Part shown: piece after piece, positions 1-6,563 of the stretch
How the letters are laid out: every line of letters begins with the position of its first letter
Numbering within the stretch: position 1 is the stretch's first letter
Assembly: GCA_003486645.1 (NCBI GenBank)
Contig: DNGI01000322.1
Location: forward strand, 39,711 to 50,902
Source: Cyanobacteria bacterium UBA11370
GTDB taxonomy: Bacteria > Cyanobacteriota > Cyanobacteriia > Cyanobacteriales > Coleofasciculaceae
Reading direction: 5' to 3'
Length of the DNA: 11,192 nt
The notes under the pieces: generated by a model
Databases searched by the model: none
What the model saw: the letters and a program-made list of their open reading frames with translations, nothing else
Told to the model about the DNA's origin: nothing
Translations under genes and position numbers: made by a program

Positions 1-15
1 AATTACAGAATCCTT

Positions 16-40
16 GTAGTGCGACCATCTTGGTCGCTAC
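16..40. repeat. Short palindromic intergenic repeat (hairpin)
   Basis: GTAG and CGACCA on the left pair with TGGTCG and CTAC on the right. This gives a 10-bp stem with a TG bulge at 20-21 and a TCT triloop at 28-30. No T-run follows, so it is not an intrinsic terminator. From general knowledge, hairpins of the form GTAG-nCGAnCA-TCT-TGnTCG-CTAC recur in intergenic DNA of filamentous cyanobacteria. That it belongs to this class is recognition, not a search result. Confidence 0.6.
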
Positions 41-42
41 TG

Positions 43-66
43 ATACCCAATTTAAATGCGTGACAG
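43..66 (+). repeat. Dispersed repeat, copy A (ATACCCAATTTAAAT core)
   Basis: ATACCCAATTTAAAT followed by GCGTGACA matches, with small indels, ATACCAATTTAAAT followed by AGGAATGCGACA at 6458-6484. The word AATTACAGA also occurs near both copies, at 1-9 and 6501-6509. Two diverged copies about 6.4 kb apart, both in non-coding DNA ahead of a biosynthetic gene, suggest a dispersed intergenic element. Its function is unknown. Confidence 0.4.
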
Positions 67-142
67 CTTAGAACTAGAAGCTTTTGGAAAGAGGGTAGCA
101 CCACGGCTGAATCATCTGAAAAGTAATTAAAGAGATCTAAAG

Positions 143-1282
143 ATGCAGCAACCCGAAAAAATTGTAATTCTAACAGCTAAAGTTCATCCCCATATTTGTG
201 GAGTTGGCGATTACTCCATCAACCTCGCCACCTATTGCCAAACCCAACTCAACATCAACATCGATCTCATCGTTGAACAAGGTTGCCAAGCCTCATCCGA
301 ACCCATTACAGTCTTGCCCTATGTAGAAAGCTGGTCTAAACCAGGTCTACAAAAACTTTTTACTTTTCTAGACGCTCATAACGTTGAAACTGTAATTTTA
401 CAATACACTCCCTGGCTCTACTCTCCGAAAGGTTTTGTGCCCGATTTACTTCAGTTCTGGAAACAATGCGCCAAACGATTTAAAACCTTATTAATTGCCC
501 ATGAAACTTATTCTTGGTTCCTGAAATATCCCGGTACTTGGGTTCTGGGAATACTACAGCAATATGCTTTGCGACAACTGGTTCGCTCTAGCGATCGCGT
601 CTTTTCCGGTTCCGAACCCTACCTGTATCGCCTCAAACGCTTGAGCAACCATCCGGAGAACGTTCATTACTTACCCATTCCTAATAATATTCCCTTGCAA
701 CACCTTTCCCCAAATCACAAGCAAGAACTGCGTCAAAAAATTGGCATCTTGCCTGAAGGAATTGTCTTAACTCTATTTGGTTGCGTTGGCTCAATTTGGC
801 ACCCTTGGATTTCGGCTTTAGATTCCTGCCTTTTGGAAAAGAAATACCCCGTTGTCTGGTTGCTATTAGGCAACGCTCAGTCTCTATCCCTACCTTTCCA
901 AAACCCTGTTATCCGTCCCGGTTATCTCAGTCAAACTGAGTTTTCTCATTACTTGCAATTCTCCGACTTAATGTTAATGCCTCATGAATTTGGCATCAGT
1001 GCTAAACGAGGTTCATTAATGTCAGCCCTCGAACACGGCATACCCGTGATTGGTACAGATGGCATATTGACCGATTCTTTCTTTAGAAAATTACCTAGTA
1101 TTGTTTTATCTCCAGATCGCAATTATTCTAAATTTGAGCAGCAAGTTCTCAACTCCCTAACTCAGCTTCCCTCTTTACACCAGCTCGCTCAATGTACTCA
1201 AGACTATTATAAGCAGCATCTCAGTTGGTCGGTCGTTACCCAAACACTGCTACCTTATTTGCAAAATTGCTCACTATGTTAA
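143..1282 (+). CDS. Glycosyltransferase, GT4-like (GT-B fold)
   Basis: This 379-aa protein is probably a cytoplasmic glycosyltransferase that uses a nucleotide-sugar donor; donor and acceptor cannot be read from the sequence. The N-terminal half has the short glycine loop typical of GT4 enzymes (CGVGDYS, residues 19-25), then ETYSWF (121-126) and SGSEPYLYRL (155-164). The C-terminal half has LFGCVGSIW (211-219), LLLGN (240-244), then HEFGISAKRG (281-290) and ALEHGIPVIGT (295-305). The usual E-x7-E donor-site pair is altered: E282 is present, but position 290 is glycine. A start at the ATG after a weak AAAGAG is the only good option, because the conserved strand IVILTAKVHPH begins at residue 7. 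It is the first gene of a four-gene operon, and its stop overlaps the next start by 7 bp. The fold assignment is firm and the specificity is unknown. Confidence 0.85.
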   Translation: MQQPEKIVILTAKVHPHICGVGDYSINLATYCQTQLNINIDLIVEQGCQASSEPITVLPYVESWSKPGLQKLFTFLDAHNVETVILQYTPWLYSPKGFVPDLLQFWKQCAKRFKTLLIAHETYSWFLKYPGTWVLGILQQYALRQLVRSSDRVFSGSEPYLYRLKRLSNHPENVHYLPIPNNIPLQHLSPNHKQELRQKIGILPEGIVLTLFGCVGSIWHPWISALDSCLLEKKYPVVWLLLGNAQSLSLPFQNPVIRPGYLSQTEFSHYLQFSDLMLMPHEFGISAKRGSLMSALEHGIPVIGTDGILTDSFFRKLPSIVLSPDRNYSKFEQQVLNSLTQLPSLHQLAQCTQDYYKQHLSWSVVTQTLLPYLQNCSLC

Positions 1283-2619
1283 CTACTAAATATTCGAGAA
1301 TATCTATTTTCCTGCATATCCTTTTGTTCTTAATGGTAGCTAGTTCTACACTTACGTACTGGAAGGCAGCCAACTATGCTATCAATGGTCACTGGCTTCC
1401 TGAATATTACAAAAATCAAAGCTACATTTCGCTTGTACCCAGTTGGCAAAAGCTTTTAAAAGATGGGTTTGCTTTTCTGCTACTGTTAGGTAGCTTATTT
1501 TTGCCTGTCACTAACCCCATCTATAAGTATCAAAAAAATAATAACCTTAAAATAACTTATATCCTACTCCTTTTTATTATTAGTATTTCGCTAGCTCGGA
1601 GTATTTTTACCAATTTTAGCCTTTCAATATTATTTTTAACGACCCGACCTTTAATTATTACAGCTACACTTTTTATATTTTGCCACAGACACCTTAATAA
1701 TCATTACTTAATTAAAGTTTTAGAATTTACCAATATTCTGGCACTTGCTCAAGTTTTTTACGCTATCCTGCAACGAATGACTGCTGTAAATTCCAATGGT
1801 GTCTCCTGGTTTAGTTCTGGTATGGTTCGTTCAGTTGGCACGTTTACTGAACCTAATTCCCTAGGACTTTTTTTAGTTATTTGTGCTTATTTCAATCTTT
1901 ACATACTAAAATGGCATCCTTGGAGAATTGGGTTATTAGCTGCCTATGCCTTAGCTATTTTCTTAAGCGATTCTAGAACTGCAATTTTGATTTTATTTTT
2001 ATTATTCACCGAGAAATTATTCTATTATTTCACTCAGTTCTGTAAAACAAAGACAGATTTTATATTTATAAATTTTACCCGATTTGCCATTTTGCCATTT
2101 TTGGCATTTTATGCACTTATTACCATCAAAGATTTAAGCGTTAGAGGGGCCAATTCATCGCTTTACGGTGGACGACTAGAAATATTTTTATTTTATGTTA
2201 ATCAATCTGATGTTTTCTCTATTTTATTCGGCAAGCATTTAGGATTTGGCTCTAATACTTTAAAGATATTACAAGCTAGTAGTTTCATTGAAGGAAATGA
2301 TTCGGCGCTCGCTGATTCCACCTGGACTTACGTACTCTTGCAGTTTGGAATTTTAGGAATATTGCTAGTGATGCAAATCTTATATTTTCTTTTTAAAGCT
2401 CCCATGATTTATTTTGACGTGAAAAAAAATCCTCAAGTAGATCGAATGTTGACCAGCCAGAAGATGGCTATAGCTATTTATATATTTTTTTGTTTAGCAA
2501 CCATTATCATATTTGAGTTTTATGCTGTATTGCCCCTGCTCATTTGTGCGTTATTTTTTATCCAATACCAATATTACTACTATCTATTATTTTTACAACA
2601 ACCAGCTTGCCAAAACTAA
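1276..2619 (+). CDS. Wzy-type polymerase / O-antigen-ligase-like membrane protein
   Basis: This 447-aa integral membrane protein has about ten or more hydrophobic segments, for example near residues 11-24, 65-77, 94-106, 116-136, 193-211, 217-230, 236-250, 268-284, 353-373 and 397-428. Motifs of the Wzy/WaaL/RfaL superfamily are visible: GTFTEPNSLG (188-197), SDSRTA at the end of a helix (231-236) and GGRLEIF (298-304), followed by a predicted loop and ADSTWTYVLLQFG (346-358). Members join lipid-linked repeat units at the inner membrane, or transfer a finished chain to an acceptor; which applies here cannot be told. The ATG at 1276 was chosen over TTG 1225 because the upstream 17 residues lie wholly within the previous gene and are not membrane-like. 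The gene is visibly more AT-rich than its neighbours, as is common for polymerases of this type, and has no HIP1 site. It is translationally coupled to both flanking glycosyltransferases. Confidence 0.85.
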   Translation: MLTTKYSRISIFLHILLFLMVASSTLTYWKAANYAINGHWLPEYYKNQSYISLVPSWQKLLKDGFAFLLLLGSLFLPVTNPIYKYQKNNNLKITYILLLFIISISLARSIFTNFSLSILFLTTRPLIITATLFIFCHRHLNNHYLIKVLEFTNILALAQVFYAILQRMTAVNSNGVSWFSSGMVRSVGTFTEPNSLGLFLVICAYFNLYILKWHPWRIGLLAAYALAIFLSDSRTAILILFLLFTEKLFYYFTQFCKTKTDFIFINFTRFAILPFLAFYALITIKDLSVRGANSSLYGGRLEIFLFYVNQSDVFSILFGKHLGFGSNTLKILQASSFIEGNDSALADSTWTYVLLQFGILGILLVMQILYFLFKAPMIYFDVKKNPQVDRMLTSQKMAIAIYIFFCLATIIIFEFYAVLPLLICALFFIQYQYYYYLLFLQQPACQN

Positions 2620-2627
2620 ACACAGCT

Positions 2628-3776
2628 ATGCCATACCTTGACTCAGCTATACACCTGTGGTTTCCTAACATATTTGAATTCAAAGGAGGAATTCAAGTTT
2701 ACATTCAGGATTTACTCCAAGCCATAAACCAAGAATTTCCCGATCAAAATTTTGTAGTTTTTGACAAACTCGATCAGCGCCAACCTGACACTAGCCCAGA
2801 TTTTGATAAAATTGATTTTAGATTTAGCGGTCATGTTCCCTACTTTTGGCGAACTCCACACTTTGCCATAAACTTAATCCAAGGAGCTTTGAGCAATCGC
2901 CCTAATTTAATTGTGTGTGGTCACATTAATTTTTCACCTGTAGCGTTTTGGATTTATCGCTTTACAGGAATTCCTTACTGGATACTAGTTTACGGTGTGG
3001 ACGCTTGGAACGTTACAGATAAATGGAAAATTCAAGGATTACAGGGAGCCGAAAAAATTGTTTCCATTAGCGAATATACACGCGATCGCCTAATCGAAGA
3101 GCAAAGCGTGCCACCTGATAAAATTACTATTTTGCCAGTTACATTCGATGCTAGTCGATTTGAAATTGGTCAAAAACCCAATTATTTACTGGAACGCTAT
3201 GGCTTAAAACCAGAACAGCCGATTATTCTAACAGTGGCAAGGTTAGCAAGTGCAGATCGCTACAAAGGATATGACCAAATTCTACAAAGCCTCCCTAAAA
3301 TTCGACAGCATATCCCAACTATTCACTATATTTTGGTTGGAAAGGGAAGCGATCGCCCTCGCATTGAACAGTTAATTACTCACCTCAATCTACAAGATTG
3401 CGTGACATTAACAGGATTTATACCGGATGATGAACTAGGGGATTATTACAACCTTTGCGATGTCTTTGCTATGCCAAGTAAAGGTGAAGGGTTTGGAATT
3501 GTTTACCTAGAAGCACTAGCTTGTGGTAAACCCACTTTAGGAGGCAATCGAGATGGCGCTGTTGACGCACTTAGCTATGGCGAACTAGGTGCATTGGTTG
3601 ACCCCGATAATATTGACCAAATTGCCACAACTTTAATTGAAATTCTTCAAGGGAGTTATTCTAATTATCTGATCTATCAACCCCAAATGTTACGGCAAAA
3701 AGTTATCGAAAGATTTGGGTTTGAACGATTTAAGCAAACACTGAATAATTATTTACATCAGCATCTTGACGATTAA
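2628..3776 (+). CDS. Glycosyltransferase family 4 (group 1)
   Basis: This 382-aa retaining GT-B glycosyltransferase probably adds one sugar of the polysaccharide repeat unit on the cytoplasmic face of the membrane. It has the N-terminal glycine loop FKGGIQVY (residues 18-25), ending in the linker VSISEYTRDRL (145-155). The C-terminal donor-binding domain has ILTVARLASADRYKG (200-214), YILVGKGSDR (234-243) and LTGFIPDDELGDYYNLCDVFAMPS (from about 261), with a complete E-x7-E motif at E287 and E295 in EGFGIVYLEA. Length is normal for GT4. The ATG at 2628 was chosen over TTG 2544 because the extra 28 residues would overlap the polymerase gene and are hydrophobic shadow sequence. It begins 8 bp after the polymerase stop with no clear Shine-Dalgarno sequence, and its TAA shares a base with the next ATG. 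The donor sugar is unknown. Confidence 0.9.
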   Translation: MPYLDSAIHLWFPNIFEFKGGIQVYIQDLLQAINQEFPDQNFVVFDKLDQRQPDTSPDFDKIDFRFSGHVPYFWRTPHFAINLIQGALSNRPNLIVCGHINFSPVAFWIYRFTGIPYWILVYGVDAWNVTDKWKIQGLQGAEKIVSISEYTRDRLIEEQSVPPDKITILPVTFDASRFEIGQKPNYLLERYGLKPEQPIILTVARLASADRYKGYDQILQSLPKIRQHIPTIHYILVGKGSDRPRIEQLITHLNLQDCVTLTGFIPDDELGDYYNLCDVFAMPSKGEGFGIVYLEALACGKPTLGGNRDGAVDALSYGELGALVDPDNIDQIATTLIEILQGSYSNYLIYQPQMLRQKVIERFGFERFKQTLNNYLHQHLDD

Positions 3777-4945
3777 TGAAAATCCTCCACGTTATCCCCT
3801 CAATTTCCCCACTTCGGGGTGGGCCAAGTCAAGCCGTTTTAGCAATGGTTAAGGCATTACGAGAATGCCATGTTGATGCTGAAATTGTGACAACTAATGA
3901 TAACGGTTCTGGAGTTCTAGACGTACTCTTAAACCAACGGATTGAGTATGAAAAAGTTCCTGTTTGGTTTCTGCCACGATTTTCACCACCACTGAAAGAA
4001 TTCATATTTTCCACAGCCTTGACAAGTTGGCTGTGGCAAAATATTCCCAACTACGATCTCCTCCACATACATTATCTATTCTCCTATTCCTCTACCTGTG
4101 CAAGTGCGATCGCACGATGGCATAGAATTCCCTATCTTTTACGCACGCTGGATCACCTTTCCCCGTGGTCGCTAACTCAAAGTGCCCTCAAAAAACAACT
4201 ATACTTATTTCTGATCGAGCGACAAAATCTCAATCGTGCAGCGGCTATTCACTGCACGTCCGCTAAAGAAGCTGAAGATATCCGTAACTTTGGTATTCAA
4301 ACACCTACTATTACCTTGCCAATAGGCATACATCAACCCGTAGAGCATCTCGAATATAAGCATAAAATTCATGACATTTATAACATTCCTTCTAAAATAT
4401 CGATTGTTTTATTTCTTTCTCGTCTTCACCCAAAAAAACGACCCGATTTACTTCTAGCAGCACTCCAAAAAGTTGCCGCTAAAAACCAAAAATTTCACTT
4501 CATTTTTGCAGGAACAGGTGAACCCAATTATATCAATTACCTCAAACAATTAGTAGCGTCTCTCAATCTCATATCCTGTACATCCTTTGCAGGTTTTGTC
4601 AGGGGAGAAAATAAAGATTTGCTGCTACAAGGATCAGATATTTTCGTTCTCCCCTCTTTTTCTGAAAATTTCGGTATTGCTGTTGCAGAAGCAATGGCAG
4701 CAGGATTACCCGTTATCGTGACTGAGGGAGTGCAAATTGCCCAAGAAATTGCCAAAGCGAATGCTGGATTGGTTGTTCAAGGAGAAGAAAATGCTCTAGC
4801 AGATGCGATCGCCCAACTACTCAACTCCCCCAACCTCCGGCAGCAGTACGGCGAGAACGGCAAGCGCCTAGTCAGCTATCACTACTCGTGGACGGCGATC
4901 GCCCAGCAGCTAACTACGATCTACACCAACCTTTATCAGGGATGA
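3776..4945 (+). CDS. Glycosyltransferase family 4 (group 1)
   Basis: This 389-aa second canonical GT4 enzyme begins MKILHVIPSISPLRGGPSQA, a standard group-1 start with the glycine loop at R14-G15-G16. It continues with HCTSAKEAEDI (residues 159-169), LPIGI (181-185) and VLFLSRLHPKKRPDLLL (211-227), where R216 and K220/K221 fit the phosphate-contact region. FAGTGEP (244-250) follows, and the E-x7-E donor motif is intact at E297 and E305 in ENFGIAVAEA. The start codon overlaps the preceding stop (TAATG), implying translational coupling. This is the last plus-strand gene of the operon; the next gene converges on it from the other strand after 93 bp, with no clear intrinsic terminator between. 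HIP1 sites lie within it at 4106, 4805 and 4895. Donor and acceptor are unknown. Confidence 0.9.
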   Translation: MKILHVIPSISPLRGGPSQAVLAMVKALRECHVDAEIVTTNDNGSGVLDVLLNQRIEYEKVPVWFLPRFSPPLKEFIFSTALTSWLWQNIPNYDLLHIHYLFSYSSTCASAIARWHRIPYLLRTLDHLSPWSLTQSALKKQLYLFLIERQNLNRAAAIHCTSAKEAEDIRNFGIQTPTITLPIGIHQPVEHLEYKHKIHDIYNIPSKISIVLFLSRLHPKKRPDLLLAALQKVAAKNQKFHFIFAGTGEPNYINYLKQLVASLNLISCTSFAGFVRGENKDLLLQGSDIFVLPSFSENFGIAVAEAMAAGLPVIVTEGVQIAQEIAKANAGLVVQGEENALADAIAQLLNSPNLRQQYGENGKRLVSYHYSWTAIAQQLTTIYTNLYQG

Positions 4946-4980
4946 GGAATGATTTTTTAAAGTTGCAAACCCCTCTAAAA

Positions 4981-5020
4981 CCTCTGCATACCTCTGCCAA
5001 ACCCTTTGCGTCCTCTGCGT
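4981..5020. repeat. Degenerate 10-bp-period CCTCTGC repeat between convergent genes
   Basis: Four consecutive 10-bp blocks carry CCTCTGC at 4981 and 4991, a diverged CCCTTTGCG at 5002, and CCTCTGCG at 5012. The spacing is one helical turn. The array fills most of the 93-bp gap between the stop of the last glycosyltransferase and the stop of the radical SAM gene. Similar strings built on CTCTGCG are familiar in cyanobacterial intergenic DNA. It has no hairpin with a T-run, so a terminator role is not supported. Confidence 0.5.
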
Positions 5021-5038
5021 TCAAAAAACACCCACCCC

Positions 5039-6241
5039 TTAAACCCGATGGCGAACAGGCACACCCTTCTCATCGAGACCATAGAGTTCCTCAAACTTCC
5101 GGCTGTTCGCATAGACAGTTTGCTCGCCCAGATTGGTATTAAATACTATCGGGCAACCATAGCAGAAACTCTCCTTCATCTCACTCTCCGACTCCACCAC
5201 CTCCGGGTTGGAAACCAACCGCCGCAACTTTTGATACTGCGCCGAATTCCAAATATCCCAAACACTAGTTTCAAAAACATTACCCAGCCGAGTGCGATCG
5301 CCTGTAGCCGTGTACTGAGAACCCTGCCGATACTGGCAACAAGGAATCACATCCCCGTTGTACTTGATCAGCATCGCCAAATGAGGCCAAGAACACTGCG
5401 GCAAACGCTGGTTTTTCTTGGAGCCAACAATAGCATACCGACCGGGTTCATCCTCCGTCATATTGCTCAGTTTCCCCCAAAAATGACTAACTTGGTCAAC
5501 ACCAATTTCTGCAAATAAACGTTGAGCCTCCTCCAAGTCCTGAAGATTGTGTTGAAATTTGATATACTGCACTTCCACTTTGGGATAAATCCGACCCTGC
5601 TCGCGCCTGTAGTTGCAGACACGCCTCAAGTTAGATAACACCCAATCCAAACGACCCCCGACCCTAGTGAGCTGGTATTTCTGTTGATCTAACCCGTCCA
5701 CACAAACCGTTAAATGGGTCAAGCCACTGTTAACCAACTGCTGAACTCGTTCATCGGTAAGCAGGAAGCTAAAATTTGTACTGATATGGACGTTAAGTCC
5801 GGCCTTCCGAGCAATACGGCACATTTCCTCTAGATCCGGATGCACCAGCGGGTCGCCCAGATAATAGAGCGAAACAGCCGTTGACCGACCTGCAATCTGG
5901 TCAATAATGGAACGGTATTGCTCCAGGGTCATTTTCTGGCTGGGGCGAAATCTCTGCTCCTCTAGCACTGGGTCTCCATTGGCAGCGGCATGTACGCAAA
6001 ACGTACACTTGAGATTGCATAGAGGCGAGATATCGATCTTGACGATAACTGGCCAAGAAAGCATTCGTTCACGTTTAAAAGCGAACTGAAGTACACCAAC
6101 CCCCATATTCAAAAGCTTCTGAAGACTTAGATTCTCAATCAACCATCCTTTTCGTCGCCCAGCATCGCGAATTGTTTCTCGTATAGAGTAAGGCAGCAAG
6201 CGAATGTATAAAGCTTGGACTGCCGTAAAGAACCCAGGCAT
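5039..6241 (-). CDS. Radical SAM protein with SPASM-like C-terminus
   Basis: From the ATG at 6241 the product is 400 aa. The radical SAM 4Fe-4S motif C-x3-C-x2-C is C75, C79, C82 in SPLCNLKCTFC. YYLGDP (126-131) matches the SAM-binding GGE-like position, and HISTNFSFL (152-160) and LTHLTVCVDGLD (174-185) are typical barrel strands. The C-terminal third has a cysteine set resembling SPASM auxiliary-cluster domains: C283, then NGDVIPCCQ with C301/C302, then FCYGC with C360/C363. Such enzymes make 5'-deoxyadenosyl radicals to modify peptides, sugars or other small molecules; the substrate here is unknown. The frame stays open to a TTG at 6391, adding 50 residues. ATG 6241 is preferred because that extra stretch has no family-like features, although neither start has a good Shine-Dalgarno site. 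The gene faces the glycosyltransferase operon and is divergent from the carbamoyltransferase. Its codons look more GC-rich than those of the glycan genes. Confidence 0.85.
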   Translation of the reverse strand: MPGFFTAVQALYIRLLPYSIRETIRDAGRRKGWLIENLSLQKLLNMGVGVLQFAFKRERMLSWPVIVKIDISPLCNLKCTFCVHAAANGDPVLEEQRFRPSQKMTLEQYRSIIDQIAGRSTAVSLYYLGDPLVHPDLEEMCRIARKAGLNVHISTNFSFLLTDERVQQLVNSGLTHLTVCVDGLDQQKYQLTRVGGRLDWVLSNLRRVCNYRREQGRIYPKVEVQYIKFQHNLQDLEEAQRLFAEIGVDQVSHFWGKLSNMTEDEPGRYAIVGSKKNQRLPQCSWPHLAMLIKYNGDVIPCCQYRQGSQYTATGDRTRLGNVFETSVWDIWNSAQYQKLRRLVSNPEVVESESEMKESFCYGCPIVFNTNLGEQTVYANSRKFEELYGLDEKGVPVRHRV

Positions 6242-6457
6242 AGTTTGAGCGTTTGGTGTCAAAGTCAGGGATGTTAAATCTATCGATTTAGAGACGACAC
6301 AATCCGGACGATTGCCGCAAACTCCAGCCGAAGTTGAAGACAATAGACCTCTGTCAAAAGTGCTTCCTTCCCAAAGTTTGTTTTTTGGCAAACCTTAAAA
6401 TACCATCCGGATAATGACTTCCAATCTTAGCAGAGGTTGATAAGCCTGAATCACCTA

Positions 6458-6484
6458 ATACCAATTTAAATCAGGAATGCGACA
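6458..6484 (+). repeat. Dispersed repeat, copy B (ATACCAATTTAAAT core)
   Basis: ATACCAATTTAAAT then AGGAATGCGACA corresponds to the copy at 43-66, with one base lost from the C-run and a few extra bases before GCG. AATTACAGA follows at 6501-6509; the same word starts the window at 1-9. It lies about 80 bp upstream of the carbamoyltransferase start. Confidence 0.4.
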
Positions 6485-6527
6485 CATGGATTGACACAAC
6501 AATTACAGACTGCCAATTGCACGCTCC

Positions 6528-6548
6528 AAAATCTAAAATCCCAAATGC
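6528..6548. repeat. Heptad array (AAAATCY), STRR-like
   Basis: Three consecutive 7-mers read AAAATCT, AAAATCC and a diverged CAAATGC. Short tandemly repeated heptamers (STRR) are a known feature of cyanobacterial intergenic DNA. The array ends 15 bp before the carbamoyltransferase ATG, so it probably lies in that gene's leader. Confidence 0.4.
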
Positions 6549-6563
6549 TATAACCGCGAAGAC

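Larger units (their letters stand above)
6242..6563. other. Divergent intergenic region
   Basis: This 322-bp region lies between the radical SAM gene (minus) and the carbamoyltransferase (plus), so promoters for both probably lie here. The part up to 6391 could be an N-terminal extension of the radical SAM gene. Visible content is a TAAATC-TATC-GATTTA palindrome at 6275-6290, copy B of the dispersed repeat at 6458-6484, a lone TTGACA at 6491-6496 with no -10 at the right distance, and a heptad array at 6528-6548. No convincing complete promoter or small gene was found. Confidence 0.5.

Noticed and set aside
1225..1275. TTG start extending the Wzy-like protein by 17 residues
   Set aside because: The extension lies wholly in the preceding gene and is not membrane-like; the ATG at 1276 gives a normal overlapping start.
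5006..5518. 170-aa plus-strand open frame
   Set aside because: It lies almost wholly antisense to the radical SAM gene and shows no recognisable motif; the minus-strand frame carries the conserved cysteines.
6344..6352. TAGACCTCT, identical to nine bases of the MITE terminal repeat
   Set aside because: The match stops before CCA and no second arm is present nearby; a 9-bp match is not surprising in 11 kb.
6491..6539. Possible promoter with a perfect TTGACA upstream of the carbamoyltransferase
   Set aside because: No -10-like hexamer lies 16-18 bp downstream; TAAAAT and TATAAC are too far away and the former is part of a heptad array.
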